Positions 43,872-54,439 of a DNA stretch of 64,000 nucleotides are shown here, piece after piece. The DNA comes from Saururus chinensis. Its lineage: Eukaryota > Streptophyta > Magnoliopsida > Piperales > Saururaceae. The translations under genes were made by a program, and so were the position numbers. Within the stretch, counting starts at the first letter, position 1. Every line of letters begins with the position of its first letter. The notes under the pieces are model-generated. The model made no database searches, had not been told where the DNA came from, and worked only from the letters and a program-made list of their open reading frames with translations. Location of the stretch: contig CP141147.1 in assembly GCA_035235625.1 (NCBI GenBank), positions 23,108,756-23,172,755 on the forward strand, read 5' to 3'.

Positions 43872-45457
43872 AAAAGTCTCCCTTGTATGCTATAATTACA
43901 ATATATACTTTTAGGATGATAATGATGATAAATTATATACATATAATTATAAGCATTATACTAACCAATATACTCTTAGTATGCAACTACAAGTCTAGAA
44001 TAGGTAGGCTTAATATTAGGTCATAGGCTGGCGAGAACAATAGTGTCGAAGGACTACACGTCATAGAGTGCACCCTTCATATTTAGTACCAATTTGGCGA
44101 TGAGTCTCATTCTTGTCAGGAGTTTTCTAATTGTGACAAAAAATGCATAATTATAAAGATGAGTAATATATGCAAAAATATAAAAAATTCTTATAAAAAA
44201 TAAGTTGTATGCGTGAGGTTACAAAAAAGTTTAAAAAAACATATTCGTATGGGATCTCATTTGATAAAATATATAAAAAGCTTTACGACGTTACCAAGGA
44301 CATGTGAATCCGAGTTCTGAAGTGAAAGATATAACTTTGCAAACTTAAAATTAATACTCCCACCATCATGTATTAATAGTTTTATTTGACAAAAAAGTTG
44401 GTTTCATGTTAATAGCTCTATTTTATTTAATTCAAGTAGTTGGGTACTTAAAAAAGAGTACCATAAGCTTATTTTCTCTTCTCTTAGGGGTTTCACTATT
44501 TAATAAAATTATTATTTTTTTAAATGTAGCTATTAATATGAGATGGAACATAAAAAGTATGGCTCATGTGGTATTAGTAACTAATATTTAGCTGACATGT
44601 AACATCCGTATAAAAGAACCTAAGTGTAGTGTTTTACTAAATTATACTCAAATGGCACACTAATTCAAACTTGTGTTGAAAGGCATTATAAGAAACGTGA
44701 GGATAAAAAAGAGATAAAATAAGAATTAAGGGTGAAAAATATAAGTAAAATACATAGAATTTAAAAATTCTATCGTCAATCAACTTACTTTATAAAATAA
44801 GTATAAAATGTGCTAAGGAACACCTTAACTTTTCCTTTTAGATATTAGTTTTCAATCAACTAGGCCTTGCTCTTCAAAATTTGTCAAGAACGTGCAGTGG
44901 ATTGATGATTACGTACGATGGACTTTTCGCGAAGAGTTCACGCTCTTTACCAAGGTCGTGACCAATAAAGCCCAAGTCAATTGAAAAGTATGAAGGAACC
45001 GTCACTAGCATTAGCACTTGTAAATAAAAAAATTGTGCAATGATGAATCCCCCGTTTTTCTTCGATGCTCCATCTTCATAAAGTGTACAACGACGCAAGT
45101 AAATATTGTAGAGACTGGTTTGCATCATGCAAGTAGTCATAAAGGACCACGACTTTGAAAGGATCTCAAGTAGTTTTAGCTGTGCCACAACCACAAGGAC
45201 CAAATCTTTTGAGTACTTTAGAGAAGATAGATGGGACTCTCTTAATATTGGCACTACTAGCTAAGTTCAAAATGAGTCAAATGACATTAGAATAGTTTCT
45301 TGGGTGGACGACTTTGGGGTACAAGCCTTGCACAATTTGGCTGGCATACGTGTGGAAATTTGGAACACAATGGGAAGGGATGAAGGGTTTGCCACCCCCG
45401 GTTTTAGCCAAACCTAACCCGTTATACACAGACGGTAGATATAATATTTTTAAAAGT
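43872..45457. repeat. 1.55-kb tandem duplication, unit 2
   Basis: Repeats unit 1 at an offset of 1548 bp with scattered substitutions and a short segment absent from unit 1 near 43965-44010 (TATACTCTTAGTATGCAACT). Its last ~15 bases belong to the left end of the hAT-like element at 45443. Confidence 0.85.
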
Positions 45458-46314
45458 GACCCAGTCACCGACCCGGATTGGTGGTCAGACTGAACCAACC
45501 GGGTTCAACAGGCAGGTCAGCCCAGGTTAGTATCCATCAAATCTAAGCTCCCAACCGAAGCATATTATACACAGCCCTTACAAACTACTCTCCTAATTTC
45601 AGCTCCTCCAACTTCCAAACTTTAATTGCCAAGCAATAATTCAATGTTTGATCACTTCTCTGACCAACTGAAGAGAGAAGAGGGCAATCCAGACATAAGG
45701 ACACTTCAATAGATTATGCTCTAATGCGAATTTAAAATAGAAAATGGTTTTATTTAAATCAAATGCATGGAGAAGGCGATCCCTGCTTGACAAGGAGTTT
45801 GCATTCAATGTTGGCAGAACCAAAGAAAGGAGAATCGGGCTTGAACTTCAGCGAAACCGAAGAAAAGGGAGTCAGGCTAGACCTGAACCGGAATCCAGTA
45901 CGGGAACACAAATTTGCATTCCACTTCTGCATGAACGGCCATGGTTTGAGGTCGCCCGGTACGAAGTTGGATCTAAAGCAAATTCTGATCTGGAATCCAG
46001 TATGGGAACTCAAATTCACATTTCATTTCCCCATCGATTGCCATTGTTGGAGCTTGCCCAATACTGGGCACGCCACACATAGAAGGGAGCGAACTCGAGG
46101 AGTCGGGGGAAGCCGAAGTGGAAAGGGTTGTGCAGTTTGTTTTTTCAAACACGGTTGAACCAATCCGGCTAGAGCTAATGGGCCACCGGTTCACCCGGGC
46201 AGTTCCTTTTGGACCGGATAGGTTTCAAAATCCTCTAAACTCAAACAGCCCAGCCCATAAAATGAACCGGATTTGGTCCGACTGGCCGGGCTGGCCTAGT
46301 TTTTAAAACAATGG
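45443..46314. mobile_element. hAT-like element, 872 bp
   Basis: The left end AATATTTTTAAAAGTGACCC and right end (as complement) CATTGTTTTAAAAACTAGGC are related inverted repeats. GTAGATAT flanks both sides (45435-45442 and 46315-46322; GG precedes it on both sides), an 8-bp target duplication. Ends are GC-rich with CCGG-type words. The interior carries two copies of GGAATCCAGTA(C/T)GGGAAC (near 45890 and 45990). No transposase. Short frames inside are not supported as genes. Confidence 0.75.
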
Positions 46315-48090
46315 GTAGATATCTACAGATTTATCAGAGGTGGGCTCCCTAAAACTAGGGGCGGGAGACTTCTCATCCCGAAGGCCAATCCAAACTCAGT
46401 GTTTACAAATCCGGAAACCTTCTTCGCGTTCTTTTTCAATGAAAATGCTTTCCTAACCAGTTTTGCATGACAAACTTCATGACCAGCCCACATAAGGCTC
46501 TGTATGTGGAACATAAAAAGGTAGTTGTACATTATGAGTTGTCTTATATGTACCATATTTGAAGTCTTATGTGGGCTAGTCACAGGGCTAGATGTGTTCT
46601 TTTCTAATGCAAATACTTTTCTGGCCAACTTTTCCTAACTAACTCCATGACCAACCTACATAGGGTTCTCAACGTGGTCCACAAGAGGGTAGTTGTATAT
46701 TAATGGCAAGATGGCCTTTATGAACCATGTTTAGAGCCCAACATGTGTCATAGATGTGCCTTTTCGGCAACCGACTATACAACGCTTGCAAGCTTGAAGC
46801 CCACTAAGTAAGTCTTTATTTAGGGCGAATGACTTATCTTGTATGGATGCGTTGCACAAATTATTTGTGGGTGCTCCTGCAAAGCAAAAAGATAAGGGGC
46901 AAAAGCGAGTCACATTGTAAAGAAACGAATGAACAAAAACACAAAAGATGGATGCATTCACTATTAACATGTTTACAAATAATGAGTGCAACAACACTAT
47001 AGCCAATAGTATAACTACTCACTCCCCTTATATAACATAAAAGATTTTTTATATATAACTAGAGTGGCAGCCAAAGTAACTGTACGGACATAGTTACACC
47101 TTAAAACATAAATAAAAAATATATATATAAATAAAAAATATATATATATATAAATAAAACAAAAGAGGAATTAGTAAGGTACTCGGAATGACCAGGCCAG
47201 GTTTTAAAATACCGATTAGAATCAAGACTTAGAGTCCAAGATATTCCAATTCATAAGAAATATTCATGCCTTTGTTTTTCGGTCCATCACTCCCTAGTTC
47301 ATTTAAATGCACCTATCATAATCTACATGAGTGGACTGCATAATGGGCTGGGTTTCAGTCTCATTTTCTCCTCTTTGTTTACTTTAATAGAAACACTATC
47401 TCCAAGTGTTTTCACATTCATGACCAGCATCCAAAAATCAATCAAAGGCCAGTTGAAGAAGCAAGTCCTCCATTTGCCATGTTGAATGGTTTAAAGCAAA
47501 TGCTACGGGGGCTCGCCCTCGCATTGGTTGATCGCTCACACTTTCGTTTGATGGCCACATGGATTGAGCTAATTAAAAGTAACACCATCTAAGACACTAA
47601 TGAAAAGTTATAGAAATGGGAGATTTCCTTGATGGAAATAGGAAGCTTCGTCGGCGTTTTGTAGACTTTTTAAGGTCTTCTTCAGTCCTCGATGAAAGCT
47701 GGAATTGTACATCAAGACTCCGGACATTCCAAGACATAGACAGCAACGTCCCCTTCAGACGTCAGACCCCAACCCACCAACACCAAGAAAGTCGACATGA
47801 AAAGTGGTCTACATTGAGGAAATAATTGCTCCACTGGCTGTCCACTCCCAGTCTGCTCACCACTAGTGATGCTTGTTTTGGATGGTTTTGGATGGAAATT
47901 TAATTAAAATGAAGTTAAAATTAAGTGACACGAATGGGGTAAACGGTGGATAAAACCTGCCTGCCTCGTTGAGTTATGACTGCCCGGTGATGAAGATCGC
48001 ACAGCGGTGATGCGATGGTGGTCTCTTATTATAATTAATTTCGGTAGAATGTTATAGATTTAGAATTAGATTTAATATGTATATATATAA
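46315..48090. repeat. Copy of the unidentified duplicated locus (segment 2)
   Basis: Continues the ancestral locus across the hAT-like insertion. ACAAATCCGGAAACC near 46405 aligns with GACGAATCCGGAAATC at 55595. Internal duplicates (CCACATAAGGCTCTGTATGT near 46488 and CTACATAGGGTTCTCAACGT near 46657) also resemble 56200. 47455-47890 matches segment 1. No intact coding frame. Confidence 0.55.
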
Positions 48091-48094
48091 ATTT

Positions 48095-48325
48095 ACTTCA
48101 AAATCCGCTTATAAAGTCCTTATGTAGTATGGTTCAAAGGCCACATCCCTTGCCACTCTTTTATTTGTTGGCTGATATATCACGGCTAGCTTCTCACTTT
48201 TAACTGGCTTGAGATACATGGAATAACTGGTTAACATATACATTCTTTGCAAAAAAGACGACGAATCAATTGAGCATATTTTTTTCAACTGTGCATTTTC
48301 TAAATAGATTCTTATTATTGTCCTA
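48095..48325 (+). pseudogene. LINE-type reverse transcriptase zinc-binding (zf-RVT) remnant
   Basis: On the plus strand around 48236-48310 one frame reads NIYILCKKDDESIEHIFFNC followed by AFSK and a stop. This is the C-x2-C...H-x4-C pattern found at the C-terminus of plant LINE reverse transcriptases and in related host gene fragments. Only this short piece remains, just before the Copia insertion. Confidence 0.65.
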
Positions 48326-48452
48326 TTTTCCATGTCCATAGACAGGGTAACTTTGTGGATGACATCTCTTGCCTCAGCAAGTGTCATTTGAATATTGGTA
48401 TTGTTCTTAAGGTATTTTTTAATGTTGTTTATTTAATTTGCTGTGAACGGAA

Positions 48453-48894
48453 TATAGGGAATAGAATAGCCCATGCCAGGCCAATCCCACACAGCGGAAT
48501 AAAGGATCGTAAGAATACAAACGCAAAAACAAGAACACAAGGAATTATGTAGTTTAGCCTTGCTACTTACATTTACAAGATCACACAATTCTACTAGATA
48601 CAGAAACAGTTATAAGAAAATAAATATCACACTCAACACTCCTCACCCAAGACATATGAAAATGCCAACTTCTTTCTCCTAAGAATTGTTGTTTTTCTCT
48701 CTTGTTTGTGTTGGCTTCCTTTCTATGGTTCATGGCTGACTTTCAAATCTGGTGGTTTTCATGTTGTGGGCTTCTCTCTCAATAACTAACTTACATCGGC
48801 CTCTTTAATTTGTATTTATAATTAGGTACATCACAAAGTCCAATGACCAAGTTGCCCTTGATAAATCCCAAAGGAATAGGACTCACTGCAATTA
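48453..48894 (-). repeat. 3' LTR of Copia element
   Basis: Begins TATAGGGAATAGAATAGCCC (TG mutated to TA) and aligns over its whole length with 53081-53531. The inner end near 48890 is followed by ATCTCCCAATT, whose complement could be the polypurine tract. Confidence 0.9.
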
Positions 48895-49048
48895 ATCTCC
48901 CAATTGAGATCTATTTGCCTATAATCTTCATCAATCATTCTCTCGCTCAAACTGATCCCTTTCGAATCAATTTTTAGATAAAGCTAATTGCAAGCAAGAC
49001 AATTGCTCCACTCATATCTAATGCAACTGTGTGATCACCACTATTCTT

Positions 49049-50480
49049 CTAGTGTAGAAGACCGATAATGGTTGAGTAAATGCTCAATTTCTCTATTGTC
49101 ACCACCTTAGTAAGCATGTCTGCTGAATTTTCCTTTGTATTTATCTTCTCAAAGTAAATCTTCTTTTCTATAACAAGTTCTCTCACAAAATGATATTTGA
49201 TTTCAATATATTTTGTTCTAACATGAAACACATTGTTCTTTGTCATATCAATTGCACTCTTGTTATCACAATAGAGTACACATCTTTCTTGAGATTTTCC
49301 CAACTCCTTCAAGAATGCTTCTAATCACATTATCATTTTGCAAGCTTCAGTGGATGCAATATACTATGCTTCAGTAGATGAGTTTGCCACAGTTTTCTAC
49401 AATTGTGACTACCAAACAACTGCACCATTGCCCAATGTGAAGAGAAAACCTGAGGTATTTCTCATGTTATCTAGATTACCTCCATAATTTGAATCAACAA
49501 AACCAACTAAGTGAATTTTAGAATTCTCACCAAAGTGCAAAGACAAACTTAAAGAATCCTTCAGATATTTGAAAATCTATTATACTGCATTCCAGTACTC
49601 TTCTCCTGGATTTTCCATAAACCATGCAACCTGACTCACAGTCACAGCATGAGCAATATCTGGTCTGGTGCACGTGGTTGCATACATCAAAGAACCTACA
49701 ACAGATGCATAAGGAACCCTATTCATGTGTGTTATTTCCTCTAGTGTGCTAGGAGACTGTTCAATAAAAAGCCTGAAGTGAGCCGCCAAGGGGGTACCAA
49801 CTAGTTTGACACCCAACATGTTGAACTTCATCAAGACCTTTCTCAACATACTCCTCTTGGGATAATTTCAACACTTTCTGTTCTCTATCTCTTGAAATTC
49901 GCATACCTAAGGATCAATTTAGCTGGCCCAAGATCTTTCATTCGAAATTAGAAGATAATTGTCTCTTGAGCATCTCAATCTCACCATAGTCTTCTCCTGC
50001 AATCAACATATCATCCACATATAACAACAAATGCAAATAGGAGGTTCTCAACCTTTTGTAATAACAACAATGATCAGAATAGCAACGATAAAATCTAATG
50101 GATAGCATGAGCCCACCAAATTTCTTGTACCACTATCTTGGAGTTTGCTTGAGGTCATACAAGCGCTTAGACAACCTACAAACCATGTTTTCCTTGCCTT
50201 TTACTACATAACCCTGGGGTTGATTCATGTAGATCTCCTCTTCCAAGTTGCCATGTAAGAAAACTGTTTTAACATCAAACTGCCCTAAGTGAAGATCCTC
50301 AACTGCAACAATGGACAACACTATTTTGATGGTAGTAATTTTGACAACATGAACAAATATCTCTATATAATCTACTTCATACTTCTGCTGAAAGCCTTTA
50401 ACAACGAGTCTAGCTTTGTACCTATTGCTTCCATCAGCTTCCTATTTCAGCCTGTAAACCCATTTGGTATGTAATACTTT
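49049..50480 (-). pseudogene. Copia reverse transcriptase and RNase H, broken
   Basis: Pieces at 50133-50321 (VEDLHLGQFDVKTVFLHGNL, IYMNQPQGYVVKGKE), near 50000-50025 (YVDDMLIAGED), 49580-49849 (NRVPYASVVGSLMYATTCTR) and 49049-49312 (CDNKSAIDMTKN, ENSADMLTK) follow RT then RNase H order on the minus strand in several frames. Confidence 0.9.
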
Positions 50481-50860
50481 TTTACCTGGAGGTAGGGGAA
50501 CTAATTCTCAAGTCTGATTAGAGGTAAATGAATTCATTTCATCCTCCATAGCATGGTCCCACTGAACTGAAATGTCTATCCTGCAATCTTCCTCAAAGAT
50601 TTCTGGTTCACTACTATCAGTCAAGAGCAAATAATTCAAACTATGATAAAAAAAATAGAATGCATATCAGATGTGCACGTAAGGTTGGAGGGAACAAATA
50701 TCATTTTCTTCTTAATCTGCCTAGAGCTGGTCCAACCAAGAGGTGTCTACAATGGGACGACTGGTACATTATCTAAATCTGAAATTGTCTCGAAAGAAGT
50801 CTTATCTACTTGTTCATGACTAGATGGACTGGCCCCACTGTGTGTTTCATTAAATTCTGA

Positions 50861-51800
50861 CTAGGCCAAACTGGTGTTTTCAACCTCAAGTTCTACAAAC
50901 TCAGTTTTAACCTTTTTCATCTTCTCATTTTGTAGATCTTGATGGTGTTTATACAGCTCTCTTTCATTAAACACAACATCAATACTCCGAACAACCTTCT
51001 TATGGACTAGATCCCACAATTTATAACTATATGCATCTCTACCATAGCCAACAAAGTAGCACTTATTGAACTTGGAATCCAACTTTTCTCTATGCTCTGC
51101 ATCAACATGTACATAAGCGGCACAACCAAAGACACTTAGGTGATCAATCTTTACTTCCTTATTTGACCAGGCCTCTTCAGGGATGTCTCCATCTAGGGGA
51201 TAGCTTGGAGACGTGTTGATCAAGTATGCTGCAATGTCAACAACATAACTCAAGAATGAGGGTGGCAAACCACCATGAAGCCGCATGCAACATGCTCTCT
51301 CCATGATGGTTCTGTTCATCCGCACAGCAACATCATTATGTCTGGGATGTCTAGGAGTAGTAAGCAGTCTTTGAATGTCATGCTTATCACAATAAGACTG
51401 AAATTCCCTACTGCAGTACTCACCTCCATTATCTAACTTCAAACACTTCAATTTTAATCTTGTCTCATTCTCAACAAGTGTTTTTCATTGCACAAATATA
51501 GAAAATACATCAAATTTATTCCTAGCAAATAAAACCCCTAACTTCCAAAAAATATCATCAATAAAAGTAATGAAGTAAAACACACATCCAAGGGATGGAA
51601 CCTCTGCAAGTCCCCAAACATCTATGTGTACAAGCTCAAGACGTTTTGATCTACACTCCAAGGTAGCTCTGAAAAATAAAACTTTGTGTTGTTTGCCCAT
51701 GACGTAAAGCTCACAAAATTCCAAGTCAGCACACCTCAAGCGGGGTAACTTCCCCTTAGCCTCTAACATCTTCATCACTTTCTCTGACATATTCCCAAGG
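50861..51800 (-). pseudogene. Copia integrase, broken
   Basis: 51485-51790 holds the GAG-pre-integrase end and the start of the core (HIDVWG, FITFIDD). 50861-51451 holds the rest (LKLDNGGEYCSREFQSYC, then VAVRMNRTIMERACCMRLHG, INTSPSYPLDGDIPEEAW, SVFGCAAYVHVDAEHREKLD). The third catalytic acid, Glu in the family pattern, is replaced by Val, and the frame is cut near 51452-51484. Confidence 0.9.
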
Positions 51801-52139
51801 CAACAATACTATAAACTATCATCAGCTGCATCAGAGGCCACTCCAGTAGATTGCTTAGAACAACTAGATGTCATATATAGTGTCCCAATTTGCTTCCCTT
51901 TAGCCACAACCATAACACCCTTACTCATTTTCCAACTGTCACTCATAAAGTGAGTAGTAACACCACAAGCAGCCAATTGACCAACATAAATAATATTCTT
52001 TGTCAAACGAGGTACAATACCATCTTTTAACACAAGCCCAACATTATCATCAAGCAACAAACATATATCACTCTCGCCTATGATTTAACAAGCTTGATCA
52101 TTACCCAAAATAGACATTGCCCAAATCACTAGTCACAAA

Positions 52140-53050
52140 ATTTTTTATCAATTTTTTCTAGAAGTAGCATAAAATGAGGCACCACTATTAATAATCTAAG
52201 CATCACATTTACTTTTCATAGACAATAACATGCAATCAGATTCAACAACATTAACATTATTTTTTAGCATGATTTTGTGCTCCATCATGAGGGGGGTTTG
52301 GCAAACTCTCTTCAAGTGGCCTTTTTGCCCACACTGCCAACAAGCCCCATCACCCTTGTGGTGCTTAGACTTAGACCACCCCCTCCTAGATTTTCCTCTC
52401 CATCCTGGTTTGCCTTTTTGAGGTCACCGCCCCCTGTCCTCCATAGTTAAAGCTAAAACAGATAAAGAAGAACCACCTTTATTGTGTGTTTCTTCAGCCA
52501 ATATCATTCTACACACATCATTCAACTTAAATTTATCTGTATTATGGGAACTATGAACAACAACTTTAAATGATTCCTAATCAGATAGCAAAGACTTAAG
52601 CAAAGCAATAGACTGTATATCTTCAGTAAAATTAACATCTACTGCCTCAAGTTGATTAACTAAAGCATGGAACGAATTCAAGTGATTAGCCACAATCTCA
52701 TCATCAGACATTTTCAAATCAAAGAAACTGGTCACAAGATGCACCTTGTTTGTGGAAGAGGGACTTGCATACAACTGCCCCAACATATCAAAACATTCTT
52801 TCGTAGTTTTTGCCTTTGTGATGTTAGATGCCACTGACGAAGAAATAGATAATCTGACCGCCCCTAGGACCTTGCGCTCAAGCAGTTCCCATCTGGCAAT
52901 TTCGTCCAGCTTCTCTGCACTGGTCAGCTTGATTGTGATAAGTGGCTGGTAGAGGTCCTTCTGGTACAAGTAATCTTCAACCTACATGCATCAAAATCTG
53001 TAATTTTGGCTATTGAACTTCTCTATCTTGAATTTGCTGTCGTCGGCCAT
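52140..53050 (-). pseudogene. Copia Gag, zinc knuckle and protease start, broken
   Basis: The Gag start ATG is at 53050 (MADDSKFKIEKFNSQNYRF); stops follow within a few codons, then 52577-52969 is open (DLYQPLITIKLTSAEKLDEI, SSTNKVHLVTSFFDLKMSDD). The zinc knuckle CWQCGQKGHLKRVC (CX2CX4HX4C) lies near 52310-52352. The protease start IINSGASFYAT at about 52160-52195 has lost the catalytic Asp. Confidence 0.9.
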
Positions 53051-53066
53051 CTCCTCCTAACCCGAA

Positions 53067-53078
53067 GCTCTGATACCT
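53067..53078 (-). other. Primer-binding site of Copia element
   Basis: The minus strand reads AGGTATCAGAGC, one base from the complement of the initiator tRNA-Met 3' end used by plant Copia elements (TGGTATCAGAGC). It sits two bases inside the 5' LTR. Confidence 0.88.
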
Positions 53079-53080
53079 AT

Positions 53081-53531
53081 TGTAGGGAATAGAATAACCC
53101 ACATCAGGCCAATCCCACATAGTGGAATAGAGGATCGTAGGATTACCAACCCAAAACAAAATAAGAACACAAGAAAATACATGGTTCGGCCTTGTTGCCT
53201 ACATCCATGGGATTACACAATTACACTAGATAGATAAACAGTTACAAGAGAATTACAAAGATCACACTCAGCACTCCTCACACAAGACACAGATGAAAAC
53301 ACCAACTTCTTTCTCCTAAGAATTGTTGTTTTTCTCTCTAGTTTGTGTCGGCTTCCTTTCTCTAGTTCATGGCTGACTTTCAGATCTTGTGGTTTTCATG
53401 TTGTGGACTTCTCTCTCAATAACTAACTTACGTCAACCTCTTTGATTTGTATTTATCATTAAGTACATGACAAAGTCCAATGACCAAGTTTCCCTTAATA
53501 AATCCCAAAGGAATAGGACTCACCGCGATCA
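53081..53531 (-). repeat. 5' LTR of Copia element
   Basis: 451 bp, TGTAGGGAATAG at one edge and CGCGATCA at the other (TG...CA). It pairs with 48453-48894. Confidence 0.92.
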
Positions 53532-53536
53532 CGGAA

Positions 53537-53715
53537 CACTCATGTGTTTGAAGGAATTACACTCAATAAATATCAACTTTTTCACAATATTGACTACAAG
53601 GTTCGGTCATATCTAATAAATTCTCCTGCATGCGTCAAAGGGTTATAGGATCTTCCTTATATGCACTCTCGTTGGAAATCATAGTTCTCTCCTTTTTCTT
53701 TTGTTTCCATGCTCT
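53537..53715. other. Short spacer, no gene seen
   Basis: Sequence between the Copia target duplication and the Harbinger-like element. Nothing recognisable. Confidence 0.5.
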
Positions 53716-53718
53716 TTA

Positions 53719-54436
53719 GAGTCTATTTGGATTGGTGGAAAGCGGGGGAAAGGAAAAGAATCTTCTTAAAATCTCCCAATTTTCACTGTTTGGTGCAACA
53801 TAGAAAGAGAAACTAGAGTGAAAAGTGAGAGAAAATAGATGAAAATTTAGCCCAAAAAATTTCCACCCATCAACCCATGGATTTTGGGAGAAAATCATTG
53901 TACTAAACACTTATGTCTTACTGCAACTATCACCACCACTACTGCAGTCGCCACCGCCGCTACCACTGTCACTGCCACTGTCGCCGTCGCCGCTGCTGCC
54001 ACCACCTCTGCCACCATCGATGCCATCACCACTACCACCATCGCCGTCACCACTACCACCAATGCTACCGCCACCATCGCCGCCGCCACCACCACCACCA
54101 CCACCACCATTGCCACCACCGCTACTACCACCACCACTACCGCTGCCACCACCACCAATGTCACTGCCACCACCATCTCTGCCACCACCACCATCGCTGC
54201 CGCCGCCGCCACAACCACCACCACTGTCACCACTACCACCACCGCCACTACCACCACCGCCGCTACTACCACCACTATCACTATCTAATTTTCTCTAACA
54301 TCATTTGTGTAACCAAACAATGAAAAATATTTAGAAATCTCATAGTTTCTCTTTCACCTAGATTCACTTTCTCTTTCTCTTTCTCTTTCTCTTTCTCTTT
54401 TCCTTTCTCCCCGTTTCCACCAATCCAAACAGACCC
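53719..54436. mobile_element. PIF/Harbinger-like non-autonomous element with triplet array
   Basis: Ends GAGTCTATTTGGATTGGTGG and (as complement) GGGTCTGTTTGGATTGGTGG are inverted repeats. TTA flanks both sides (53716-53718 and 54437-54439). The interior contains the CAC/CCG triplet array at 53928-54284 and a (TTTCTC)n tract at 54368-54402. No transposase. Confidence 0.85.
53928..54284. repeat. (CAC/CCG)n triplet array
   Basis: About 350 bp of imperfect triplets of the CAC, CCG, CTG and ATC type. All frames stay open: one encodes Thr/Ala runs, one His/Arg, one Pro, and the minus strand Val/Ala. These frames are by-products of the repeat, not genes. Confidence 0.95.
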
Positions 54437-54439
54437 TTA

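Larger units (their letters stand above)
48453..53531 (-). mobile_element. Ty1/Copia retrotransposon, full length, inactive (Tnt1-like)
   Basis: A 5,079-bp element on the minus strand with two LTRs (48453-48894 and 53081-53531) and a perfect 5-bp target duplication CGGAA (48448-48452 and 53532-53536). The order from right to left is LTR, primer-binding site, Gag, zinc knuckle, protease, integrase, reverse transcriptase, RNase H, LTR. Reverse transcriptase keeps YVDD near 50005-50020, and RNase H keeps CDNKSAIDMTKN. Lesions: two stops soon after the Gag start, the protease DSG-type site reads NSG, integrase reads VAVRMNRT where the family has a catalytic Glu in VAERMN, and many further stops. 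The LTRs are clearly diverged, indicating an old insertion. It cannot move on its own. Confidence 0.95.

Noticed and set aside
42324..45457. LTR pair of a retrotransposon
   Set aside because: The two 1.55-kb units are directly adjacent with no internal region, PBS or polypurine tract, and a third partial copy lies elsewhere; tandem duplication fits better.
53895..54323. Overlapping ORFs of 92-136 codons on both strands
   Set aside because: They are open only because of the CAC/CCG triplet array; composition is pure homopolymer-like runs in every frame.
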